64,000 nt of DNA from Hexactinellida sp. DTS-2022 (Eukaryota > Porifera > Hexactinellida), in NCBI GenBank assembly GCA_028753945.1, contig JAPNXP010000013.1, positions 1,178,001-1,242,000 on the forward strand, read 5' to 3'. This document shows positions 10,759-19,858 of this stretch, one piece after another; the stretch's first letter is position 1; every line of letters starts with the position of its first letter. The translations under genes and the position numbers were made by a program. The notes beneath the pieces were generated by a model. The model did not search any database and was not told the DNA's origin. It was given only the letters and a program-made list of their open reading frames with translations.

Positions 10759-13395
10759 GGGATACAGACTTTTCGTGACAAGACTTTTCGTGACGAGACA
10801 TTTCGTGACGGACTTTTCGTGACACGACTTTTCGTGACAGGGACTTTTAACAGGGGATACAGACTTTTCGTGACAAGACTTTTCGTGACGAGACATTTCG
10901 TGACGGACTTTTCGTGACAGGGACTTTTCGTGACAAGACTTTTCGTGACAGGGACTTTTCGTGACAAGACTTTTCGTGACAGGGACTTTTCGTGACAAGA
11001 CTTTTCGTGACAGGGACTTTTCGTGACAATACTTTTCGTGACAAGATGGGTACTCTTTACACATGGATATCCATGTAATAATTTAATATTCTACATGGCC
11101 GTATCAAGTTCATGAAAACACTTCCGGCCATCATCAGTATAGCTGCCCTTCAACAATATAATTAACATTGTTTAATATATAACTGTTCCGGCAATTTCCG
11201 GACCGCAGATCTCTTGCTACGGCCCTGTTCTATAATTGTTGTGGTTAATGAATCAAGCTTATATAACAAGAGATGTAAGACAAAGTCATGATGATTTTAT
11301 TGTGAACATAAAATATAAGTGATATTATTTGTAAATATTTCTAACCCTTGCTAAAAGAAATATAAATAATTATCCCTACGTAAGGAACTCTTCAATCATG
11401 AAAAGTAAAATGATAGGAAACTCCCCTTAAGAACTCAAACTTTGGCCGCAGTAAATAGCTCTCAACTAAATTTTCTAACGCTTTTTCTCTATCTTCAAAA
11501 TTTCTGCGTTTCGATGGATTGCGCCCACTTATATAAAACGCCTGTTTTACTTCAACCAACCCCTGTTCTCTCTTAAGTATGGTTAGAAAACGCCATACAG
11601 AAGGATGGTGACAAGACATGTGACAAGCAAATGAGCGGTGCCATGCCTCAACTGCATTATTTGTCCTTGGTAACCCATGCTGAACCATGAAGTGGTTGTT
11701 CCACATTTCCATTGGAAATAATGGTGATGACAAAAGGGGGGAATTAGCGATATGTCTACCAATATAAGTCGCTTCAAAGTATAGTGCCAGATCGTAAGCT
11801 TCCACAGGTAGTTGCAAGAAAAGGTTGTTGAAAAGTTCGGGTATGTCAGTAGGAGTTGCAAACGCGAGTGCAGGTAGCATTCGCACTTTTATTGCAAATT
11901 CGACATCTTGCTTGTATCTTGCTGCTAGTCCAAAATGTTGAACTTTACGCCAGACATTTTGGCATAGGTGAAAAAAACAGCCCTGAACCTTTGTAGTTGG
12001 GAAGTATTGTGAAAATGCATTAATCGAGGCAATTTCAAAATCCACAATTAGATGTGTCGGGCAAGCGGTTGGACATAAATCAAGTACTTTATTCCACTTG
12101 TTTGAATATGTTTGCTGGGTCTTGTTCGGTAGCAATATGTATAAACTTGGAAAAATATGACCGGTGAAAATCAAATCAGGACCTCCTTTCAAAGCATGTA
12201 TCACGTAGAGTTGATAAAACAAGCTAGGCACTGTTTTAAAGGTGCCATCAGCTAGCCAAACAGTTGCAGATGAGAGTAACTCCACATTAGCCTGAGTTCC
12301 GAAGATTACAATCCTCTGATTTCCACTTTCCGCACCAGAATCGTAGAGCAAAAATTGTTGGTCCTTTTTTGTTTTAGTATAGCTTTGTGGTATAGAGAGA
12401 TGATGTAGTGATAATGGTTCAGGCGGAACATTCTCGGCTTTTCTTCTGCTTCTCACTATAGTTCTCTTCAGGCTATTGATTTTGGGTAGATGAACAGCAG
12501 ATTGATCATTCAATTCGCTAATAGAAGCTGTCATGATTGAATGCGTTGCTTCCTGACTTTCAGAAGCTTTGCGTTTCATTCCAGCTTTAGCCTGACTGTT
12601 GAAAAATATATGAGGATTACACTCATGAGAATGTATATTCTTTCTGGCTATTACTTCATTTCCCCTTGTGTGCAACCTTGCTTTGCAGTAATCTCTCTGA
12701 ACACACTGCCATTGTGTAACATCTCCGGTAACACGGTGTTTAGAATAAGAAAAATCGCCTTCTAACATCATCAATCCACCCTTAGATGTTTCACAGAACG
12801 CTAGTTCAGTAAGTGTAGGATTACCTATGTAACTATCTAACTCATCGTAATCTTCGTCGTCCACAGATTCGCATGAAAGTGAAACAGTAGGTGTAGAGTG
12901 ATCTGGCGAAAATGGATCCGATAAATTGACGATTTCGTCATCTTCAGGGGAAACTGAAAACACTGACAATGGACCTGGAGGTAAATCATATGTGTCACTA
13001 GAACCATAGTCTGTTAATGTTGAGTGCATTGGATTGTAATGTACAGGGTCGTTCTCTGGCGAATTGTTACCAGTAGGCGGGCATTTAGTATAACTCATAA
13101 CGAATACTCTTACGTTAACGAATAAATAATATATTTAACGATATACACCATAAATATTTGAACTCCCTACTTATAGAAAATTGTAAGCTTGATTCAGTAA
13201 CCCCACGATTATAAAATTATTACATGTATCCATGTGTAAAGAGTACCCATCTTGTCACGAAAAGTCTTGTCACGAAAAGTCCCTGTCACGAAAAGTCTTG
13301 TCACGAAAAGTCCCTGTCACGAAAAGTCGTGTCACGAAAAGTCCGTCACGAAATGTCTCGTCACGAAAAGTCTTGTCACGAAAAGTCTGTATTCC
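10759..13395 (-). mobile_element. Complete FLYWCH-MULE DNA transposon
   Basis: The element starts GGGATACAGACTTTTCGTG and ends with the inverse of GGAATACAGAC. A perfect 9-bp duplication AAGTAACAG flanks it (10750-10758 and 13396-13404), in the 8-10 bp range of Mutator-like elements. The terminal regions are arrays of a 12-15 bp unit (gtcacgaaaagt): about 300 bp on the left and 180 bp on the right. The left array also contains a second copy of the terminus near 10848-10865. One intact transposase gene lies inside. Confidence 0.9.
11392..13098 (-). CDS. MULE transposase with FLYWCH-type zinc finger
   Basis: This intact 568-residue, intronless protein is the transposase that cuts and pastes the surrounding element. 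The first 95 or so residues are acidic and low-complexity. A FLYWCH-type finger follows at about residues 110-180: a GDFSYSKHR core, Cys in QWQCVQRDYC, and paired His in NIHSHEC. The MULE DDE core follows, with D284 in ADGTF, D353 in IVDFEIA, the family's CFFHLCQNVWRKVQ block, and E484 in RTNNAVEAWH. The start is the first ATG after an upstream stop region and lies about 110 bp inside the right array. The gene reads towards the longer left array. With matching terminal arrays and target duplication, it may be recently active. Confidence 0.9.
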   Translation of the reverse strand: MSYTKCPPTGNNSPENDPVHYNPMHSTLTDYGSSDTYDLPPGPLSVFSVSPEDDEIVNLSDPFSPDHSTPTVSLSCESVDDEDYDELDSYIGNPTLTELAFCETSKGGLMMLEGDFSYSKHRVTGDVTQWQCVQRDYCKARLHTRGNEVIARKNIHSHECNPHIFFNSQAKAGMKRKASESQEATHSIMTASISELNDQSAVHLPKINSLKRTIVRSRRKAENVPPEPLSLHHLSIPQSYTKTKKDQQFLLYDSGAESGNQRIVIFGTQANVELLSSATVWLADGTFKTVPSLFYQLYVIHALKGGPDLIFTGHIFPSLYILLPNKTQQTYSNKWNKVLDLCPTACPTHLIVDFEIASINAFSQYFPTTKVQGCFFHLCQNVWRKVQHFGLAARYKQDVEFAIKVRMLPALAFATPTDIPELFNNLFLQLPVEAYDLALYFEATYIGRHIANSPLLSSPLFPMEMWNNHFMVQHGLPRTNNAVEAWHRSFACHMSCHHPSVWRFLTILKREQGLVEVKQAFYISGRNPSKRRNFEDREKALENLVESYLLRPKFEFLRGVSYHFTFHD

Positions 13396-13496
13396 AAGTA
13401 ACAGTATTAGAAGCTACTTCGGATTTGGTGACATATCTGCTATAGTGACCTTTTTAGCTTGTCCAAACGAGTGTCGTTAAATCCAATGTTTACTGT

Positions 13497-14639
13497 ATAT
13501 TGTATGAAATTTGAAGCAGCTTACATGAAATATAATTGTAAATGAAGATTAGTTGAAAGTGTGTATAAGCAATATTATTTCAAATTCATCTTTTTTGCTT
13601 TTATTGATGCAAATTTATCAAATATATCGTTAAATTCATACTTGAAAGGATTGACGAAACAAAAACTGACAAGATTAATATTTCACAACAAGAATTTAAT
13701 CATTAGACCCTCCCCAATTTTCAAACTTACCCCCTGAATATCTTATTAAATTCTTGGAAAAAACGTAATAAAATACCTGTCTCACTTGTATTACCGGTAT
13801 TTCCATTATCTTTATTCCATTCCGATATTAAAAGGTCAATCTTAGTCCTTGCATAATGGGGCGCCCCATTTGCCTGGACTTTCCTGAAATTTTTGCGCCC
13901 CATAGTTATTTAGCGCCCGGGGCATATGCCCCGCTTGCCCCCCCCTTGTTACGGTACTGCCTGTCGTACGACCAGCTGCGCATCCCTGTTGTAGCATGCA
14001 ATTTAACAATACAACCCGTGTTTCATACAGGATTTGCATACAAGGGGGGCAATCTGGGTTATGTAAATTCTCAAGGGAGTCACTCTGGGATATGTATGTT
14101 CTTAAGGGGGGGCACAAATTAAACTTCGTAGTGTAAGTGGTTTTTCTATGGGGGGCACTTGAAGGAGCAGAAATGCCCCCCCTACAACCCTCTGTATGAA
14201 ATCCTGCAACCGAGCGAGCGTTGCGAGCGGGCAAACTTTTTAGACGTTCAAGCCCTAGAGAACCTATAACAATTAACATCATTGAAACAAATCATATGTT
14301 TCATAGTTGTATTTTGGGTTTTGTCTTATCACGGATTATTAATAAATAACTTCACGACACCAATAAATTACTAATTTAGTGGAAATAAAAATGTAAGGTG
14401 CGCCAAATAATGGGGGGGGGGGGGGCGAAATGATACTCTCGCCCCCCCTGGATCGACGCCCTTGAAACACACATATAATAACACAGCAAACAAACAATTG
14501 AGTTATAATAGTGTAGATTTGCTTGAAAGTTTTATGAGCTATGCTCAATTAAATTTTAATTAGATTTGACTATAATAATTGAATACAATGCCCTCAATAT
14601 ACCAGATAAACAATTTGGAAGTCTTAATTAATAAGTTAA
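13497..14639. other. No gene; G/C-run MITE debris
   Basis: Two zones contain 'ggggggc'/'gcgcccc' runs (13855-14180 and a 13-base G run at about 14411). They end near 'gatcgacgccctt', resembling eroded CATAGGCGTCG-type hAT MITEs. The open frames here are short and built from these repeats. Confidence 0.4.
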
Positions 14640-16113
14640 ACTAGAACTAGCGAGCTTCGCGGCAGAACACAACCACATAACAAGATATTCGCGCTTATTG
14701 TGTGATTTAATACTTCTGACGTTAATTATAACGTTAATTAAACTCAAGAAATTGTGAATGTTAATTATTCGATAGTAAGTAAATTGATAATCTGGTGTAA
14801 CCGACATGTCCGCATCACATGTATTTAAAATTTTAAGACATGTATGAGTTGTATCTCCTAGAGGGTGTGAATTATGATCGAATAAGTGTATTTTCTCGAA
14901 AAACGAGATTGACGTTTTAACTTGGAGAGGAGTGGGCAATTTCGAATGGAAACCTCAACTTGTTGTGGGGACAAAAGTTAGTCCTTATTACCAAAAAAAG
15001 ATTTTGAAAGCTTTCATTTCTTTAATTAACTCAGAACATATATATAAACGAGCCCTTCGGTCTCGGTCGCTTTGCGACAGATCGGTGCTACGCACCTCAA
15101 GTTAACGGCCGCTGTGCGGCCTTACTCCTCACATTTTCTACCATGGAAATGGTAGATAGGGACGTTATGATTTGGATTTTCATTAATTTGTTTACCTATT
15201 TGTGTAAACAACAACAACAACAAATACTCATATTAGAATTTTATAAATGCGAAATTCGTGTTCAGCACACTTGTTTACTTATAATACCTATTGAAGGTGA
15301 ACTTCTAGGTTGATTTTGAATTTTCATTAAATTGTTTAGCTATTTTGAGTTAACAACAACAACAAATATTCATATTAGAAAATTTAAACGCGAAATTCGT
15401 GTTCAGCATACTTGTTTACCTACAATACCCGTTGAAAGCTAACTTCTAGGTTGATTTTAAATTTTCATTTTTTTGTTTACCTATTTTGTGTAAACAACAA
15501 CAACAAATATTCATATTAGAAAATTCTAACCGCGAAAATCGTGTTCAGCATACTTGTTTACCTATAATACCCGTTGAAAGCTAACTTCTAGGTTGATTTT
15601 GAATTTCATTAATTTGTTTACCTATTTGTGTCAACAACAACAACAAATATTCATATTATAAATTTATAAACGCGAAATTCGTGTTCAGCATACTTGCTTA
15701 CCTATAATACCCGTTGAGAGCAAACTTCTAGGTTGATTTTGAATTTCATTAATTTGTTTACCTATTTGTGTCAACAACAACAACAAATATTCATGTTATA
15801 AATTTGTAAATGCGAAATTCGTGTTCAGCATACTTGTTAACCTATAATACCCGTTGGAAGCAAACTTCTAGGTTGATTTTGAATTTCATTAATTTGTTTA
15901 CCTATTTTGTGTAAACAACAACAACAAATATTCATATTATAAATTTGTAAATGCGAAATTCGTGTTCAGCATACTTGTTTACATTATATAACATTTGAAA
16001 GTAGGTGAATATCTCATATATTAATGCGGTTTCTATCCCCCCGTCACTTTAATACAATCCGGACAAACAAACACACACATACACAACAATCGAGATTTAA
16101 TAATATAGATATA
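14640..16113. mobile_element. Helentron-like (HINE-type) element with tandem core
   Basis: The 5' part is the 'actagcgagcttcgcggcagaac' block. It is followed by 'acgagcccttcggtctcggt', a tandem core at 15160..15990, then a tail 'acaaacacacacatacacaa' ending 'atttaataatatagat'. A unique head, tandem core and short AT tail resemble DINE-1/pearl-type Helentron derivatives. That placement is inference; no Rep/helicase is present. Confidence 0.5.
15160..15990. repeat. Tandem repeat, period about 115-125 bp, about seven units
   Basis: Each unit carries 'gtttacctatttgtgt', an (aac)n run, 'aaatattcatatta', 'cgaaattcgtgttcagcata' and 'taatacccgttgaaag'. Single or partial units recur at 52670-52960, 61080-61160 and 61890-62275. 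Confidence 0.85.
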
Positions 16114-16888
16114 TATGTACACAGCCCTGGGTTTAATAATTAGATTAACACTTTTAATTGAACTGAAGTGTTAGTAAACAAAGGAAATAAGCAACTCAAT
16201 TATTTTTTCTTGTTGTGATATTAAATAGGTGTTGAAATGTTTCCCAAAAATATTAATAAAAAATTGTGACCTATCCTGAAAATTTCAGCTCTTAGTTAAA
16301 TAATTAGGCTCTGTTCTGTGGAGATGATCTGGACTAAATAACAGCCAAGGCAGTGACAGTAAATTTCTTGTAATTTAATAATATACAAGTATATTGGAAA
16401 ATTTAAATGGAAAAACGACTCAAAGTTGGGACTTACAACTTGAGAATGGATATACCAAGTTATCATAATAAGTTATAAAGATTAAGTTACAAATGAATTC
16501 AACGTGTGTTAGTATGCATAATTATAAAATAAAGCTATTAAGCATGAAGAAACAAGCACTATTAGTAATGGCACAACAATTAAAAAATAAAACTGTCCGG
16601 TAAGCTTAAAGATTAGGGCACAGACGAATATACAGATCTTATTATATCTTGGAACTGCTTACGAAATCAATAACAATATCTAAGTATAAATATTACTTAC
16701 AGGGACATAACATTATGTTGACTTGCAATAACCAGTTTAACACATCAGTGATATAATTAAGTAATTTTTCATTAAGCATTCAGTATACTCATTAACTACT
16801 CATTAACAAACTTTATACTCATAGTGATTATATTGAATTCCTTGAATATAAAGTCAGGTTATTAATCGTACAAGTAAATAATTTTTCA
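16114..16888. other. Upstream region of the first RhoGEF gene
   Basis: AT-rich, with no gene. It presumably holds the promoter and 5' UTR of the gene at 16889, but I see no element that can be named with confidence. Confidence 0.3.
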
Positions 16889-18994
16889 ATGGCAAATAAG
16901 GGTGATACATTATTTGAGAGTAAATTATTTTGCGATATGTTAATAAATTCACTGTACAATGAAAAGGATATTCTGAGATCACCACAGCAGGAAGAAGCAA
17001 AATTATCTTTTAACGGACAACCAATTTCTTCCAAGACCTCTTGGAATAGGAAACTTAGTGTTCGACGAAGAAACGCAGTTTCTCTTTATACAAAATATAA
17101 TGAAGTGCCAGTTGGATGTGAGTCAATAGAAATAGATATAAATAACCAAACAAAAGTTAGCGTAATCAGATCGCAATCAAATAAAGAGGTGGAGAATAAA
17201 ATTGGAAATAATGATAAGGGCTCTGAATCATTGCCAAACATAGTAGTGGAAAATGAAGAAATATTAAAAGAATTCCTTAATATTAGTGGGAAAGAAGAGC
17301 CAATTGAATGGCTCGAGGATACAAAGATTGACGTTTCCCATTGGACCGATTGGATATCAGAAGAACAGGTGCAAGCACTGACAAGAAAACAGATACAACT
17401 ACAAGAATCATTATGGGAATTTATCACGAAGGAATCAGACTTTCTATCAAATCTCAAAATAATACTAACCCTCTTCGCAACTAGGCTAGAATCTCTCAAA
17501 CACCTCCACCTGCTAGAAAATATACAGCCAGAGAATATATTTGGAGGAATCAGAGAGATATACCAGTCTCATTTATTTTTCTGGAAGCAATGTCCCAAAA
17601 AGTGCCTGCTTGAAGCACAATCCAACAAACAACTCCTATCTGAGTCCTGTTTGATCAGTAGTTTCCCTGACAAGTTTGAAGAACAGTTCGAGGTTTACTT
17701 CTCACACTGTCTGTTTGCCTCGAAGTACCAAGAAGCCCTATTCAACGCACAGAAAGATGAGTCATTCAAAGACTACTTGAAATGGTGCCAGAAACAGGAA
17801 TGTTCCAATCGGAGGAGTCTAGCAGATTTCCTGATTCAGCCCTTACAGCATATAATGAGGTACACACTATTACTGAAGGCAATAGAGTCGCATACCGGTT
17901 GCAAGGAAAACAAAGTGAAACTCACTCAACTGGTGGAGACCATTGAAACATTCTTAGGCCAAATCAACTTCAAAGTACGCGAGCAAGAAGAGATTGAAAT
18001 TGTACAGCAGATAAATCAAAAGTTGAACTGGTCTACATTTCTAGAGGGCTTTGCTCCCGAAGAGAAGTTTATCGCCAAATATCTCAAACTGGATTTACTG
18101 GCTCCAATGCCTAGTCTACCGTTTAGTATGGCGAGAATACTACTGAAGCATAGCAGGCTTAAGATGCGAGATCTTAGCAGCATTATCTCTCTCGGGTTAA
18201 GAACATCCTTCATCCCTCATCGTCAAGAAACGCACGCTAGGTTCATTTCCGTTAATGTGTACCTCTTTACAGACATTCTGCTGATTGCCAAGCATAAGAA
18301 GACTGATTCGTTTGCACTGTTGAAGCATCCAATTCTTTTGGGAGACATCGTTCTGGAAAAGCATTTACAGGATCAATTCTATCTCATCTCTCAATCAGAG
18401 TTCAACATGCCAAGGGAAATACTTTGCTTCAAAACCTCGAAGCCTGAAGTTACAGACTCGTGGGTTAGAGCAATAAAGAGCGCTTCTGACAAATTTATCC
18501 AAGCGAAGCATCAGTACGTTAACCAGAGGCACTTTATGCAAGAAATAGTGGAAAGCAAAGCAAATTATTTAAATAGTCCGAGTAATATTTCTGCGTCAAG
18601 TTCAATTTCATCTAACATGAGATCAGATTCCAGTTATGAGTTCACAAATGCAAATTCTTCTGAAATTCTTCAGGAACATTCTCGTTTAGAAATACTTCAA
18701 AACAACAGAATATCTGATAAAAGTCTCGAAATTAGCATGAATATATATGGCAACGATTCTACTCATATTCGAATTGAAAAGATGGAAGAAAAGCCCAAAC
18801 AGACAAATATGCTGCAAATATCAAAGAAGGATGCTTTCAAAAAAAGATTTTCGATAAGAAGGAAAAAAGCTGGAGAAAATCCAGAATTAAATGAAGTGGA
18901 ATTTGAAAGAGATAATGCCCGTCTAAAACCACGTGTACATTCTTTCTCTTATTTTCATCGCTTCCTTCGGAGGGACAACTCGTTGAACAGCTAG
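16889..18994 (+). CDS. DH-PH Rho guanine-nucleotide exchange factor, PLEKHG5/6-like (copy A)
   Basis: This 701-residue intronless ORF starts MANKGDTLFE. A diverged N-terminus (to about residue 139, with the SLYNEKDIL and RRRNAV motifs) precedes a core that starts EWLEDTKIDVSHWTDW. The DH (RhoGEF) domain lies at about 160-365, from RKQIQLQESLWEFITKE through LADFLIQPLQHIMRYTLLLKAIE. A PH domain lies at about 430-530, including VNVYLFTDILLIAKHKK and SWVRAIKSASDKF. The C-terminus is Ser-rich, then basic (KKRFSIRRKK). DH-PH proteins load GTP on Rho GTPases at the membrane or cortex. The DH style resembles the PLEKHG5/PLEKHG6 group, though those have multi-exon genes and longer proteins. Residues from about 140 to 565 are identical to copy B on the other strand. 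Confidence 0.85.
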   Translation: MANKGDTLFESKLFCDMLINSLYNEKDILRSPQQEEAKLSFNGQPISSKTSWNRKLSVRRRNAVSLYTKYNEVPVGCESIEIDINNQTKVSVIRSQSNKEVENKIGNNDKGSESLPNIVVENEEILKEFLNISGKEEPIEWLEDTKIDVSHWTDWISEEQVQALTRKQIQLQESLWEFITKESDFLSNLKIILTLFATRLESLKHLHLLENIQPENIFGGIREIYQSHLFFWKQCPKKCLLEAQSNKQLLSESCLISSFPDKFEEQFEVYFSHCLFASKYQEALFNAQKDESFKDYLKWCQKQECSNRRSLADFLIQPLQHIMRYTLLLKAIESHTGCKENKVKLTQLVETIETFLGQINFKVREQEEIEIVQQINQKLNWSTFLEGFAPEEKFIAKYLKLDLLAPMPSLPFSMARILLKHSRLKMRDLSSIISLGLRTSFIPHRQETHARFISVNVYLFTDILLIAKHKKTDSFALLKHPILLGDIVLEKHLQDQFYLISQSEFNMPREILCFKTSKPEVTDSWVRAIKSASDKFIQAKHQYVNQRHFMQEIVESKANYLNSPSNISASSSISSNMRSDSSYEFTNANSSEILQEHSRLEILQNNRISDKSLEISMNIYGNDSTHIRIEKMEEKPKQTNMLQISKKDAFKKRFSIRRKKAGENPELNEVEFERDNARLKPRVHSFSYFHRFLRRDNSLNS
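17305..18584 (+). repeat. 1,280-bp inverted duplicate, arm 1 (gene-conversion tract candidate)
   Basis: The arm runs from TGAATGGCTCGAGG to AATAGTCCGAGTA and matches the reverse complement of 20206..21485. I found no difference wherever I compared, third codon positions included. Just outside, the sequences differ at once. Confidence 0.9.
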
Positions 18995-19497
18995 GAATGT
19001 ATTGTTTACGTTCCAAAATTAACTTGTAGTTGGTTTCTTATGTATGTAAGTATATATACAAGTGTCTCTTTGCATTATGAGACTCGAGTGCGAACTTTTA
19101 TCCTAAAATTATTGTTACCTTTGATTTTTCAATTACTCATACAGTATGCTAATTAGTTTTGTATAATAAATACACTTAGTTCTTGTTTTGTATAAAAGTT
19201 TGTATTTGTAACAGGTCTATGAGAGACAAAGTTAAAATAAGTTCGGGTTTTTCGGGTTCTGTAAAGCTTTGATGGGGTACAAATCTGGTAGACTACCAGT
19301 GTAAAGTTACAGAATGCATTAGTTCTCCCATCCGTTCAGATTTTGTAGTTAATTTATAACTATACATAATCTTAACAATACGTAATACGTAGCTCAATAT
19401 TAACTTAATGATTGTTCTTGGAACCATTTTTTTATAGGGACCAATTTTTCTAAAACAATAGTCTTGATAAATTAATCTCAATATATCTGATTATTAT
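18995..19497. other. Copy A 3' flank
   Basis: No gene. It contains the candidate polyadenylation signal AATAAA at 19165..19170, followed by AT-rich DNA. Confidence 0.4.
19165..19170 (+). promoter_or_regulatory. Candidate polyadenylation signal for RhoGEF copy A
   Basis: AATAAA lies about 170 nt after the stop at 18994. It is the first match on the plus strand downstream of the gene. Confidence 0.4.
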
Positions 19498-19695
19498 TAC
19501 AGTCAGGTTCTTTTATTATGAACATTCAAAGGACTAAAAATTGTGTTCATAATAGAGAGACTTCATAATAAACGAACTCAACTTAATACAAACCCTATGT
19601 AAGTTGTTAAATTGGGCCCGTAGGGTTTGTTCATAATAAAAAATCTTCATATTAAGCAGACGAAATCTTGTTCATAATAAGCAGACCTGACTGTA
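19498..19695. mobile_element. pogo-like MITE between the RhoGEF genes
   Basis: The ends TACAGTCAGGTTC and GCAGACCTGACTGTA are inverted and carry TA. The interior repeats 'tcataataa' motifs. No coding capacity. Confidence 0.75.
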
Positions 19696-19858
19696 TTATT
19701 ATTACTAATGAGGAAATGGGATGCTGGTCGGGTTCTGAAAAGTGGACCGATTCCAACTCTGGTCTATGAATTGCTTAAATATGATAACAATTTGATATAT
19801 TTCTGGAATATGAGAAATCTAAATAACATAATATACTACTTTTAACTTTTCCAAATTA

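Larger units (their letters stand above)
10675..13496. mobile_element. Small MITE that received the MULE insertion
   Basis: A 22-bp inverted repeat (ACTGTAAACATTGGATTTAA and its complement, 13475-13496) lies outside the MULE. Without the MULE and one duplication copy this element would be about 176 bp. Confidence 0.65.

Noticed and set aside
10770-11043. CRISPR-like look of short regularly spaced repeats
   Set aside because: The units abut or have 0-3 bp between them, with no unique spacers, in an animal genome, and are mirrored at the other transposon end.
10500-11064. Several overlapping minus-strand ORFs rich in repeated 'CHEKS' and 'SRKV' residues
   Set aside because: They are translations of the 12-15 bp terminal array of the MULE in three frames. 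The matching right array gives the same pattern at 13224..13480.
17086-17499. 137-codon ORF opposite RhoGEF copy A, with an equivalent in copy B
   Set aside because: It is the antisense shadow of the DH-coding sequence; the DH-PH frame explains the conservation.
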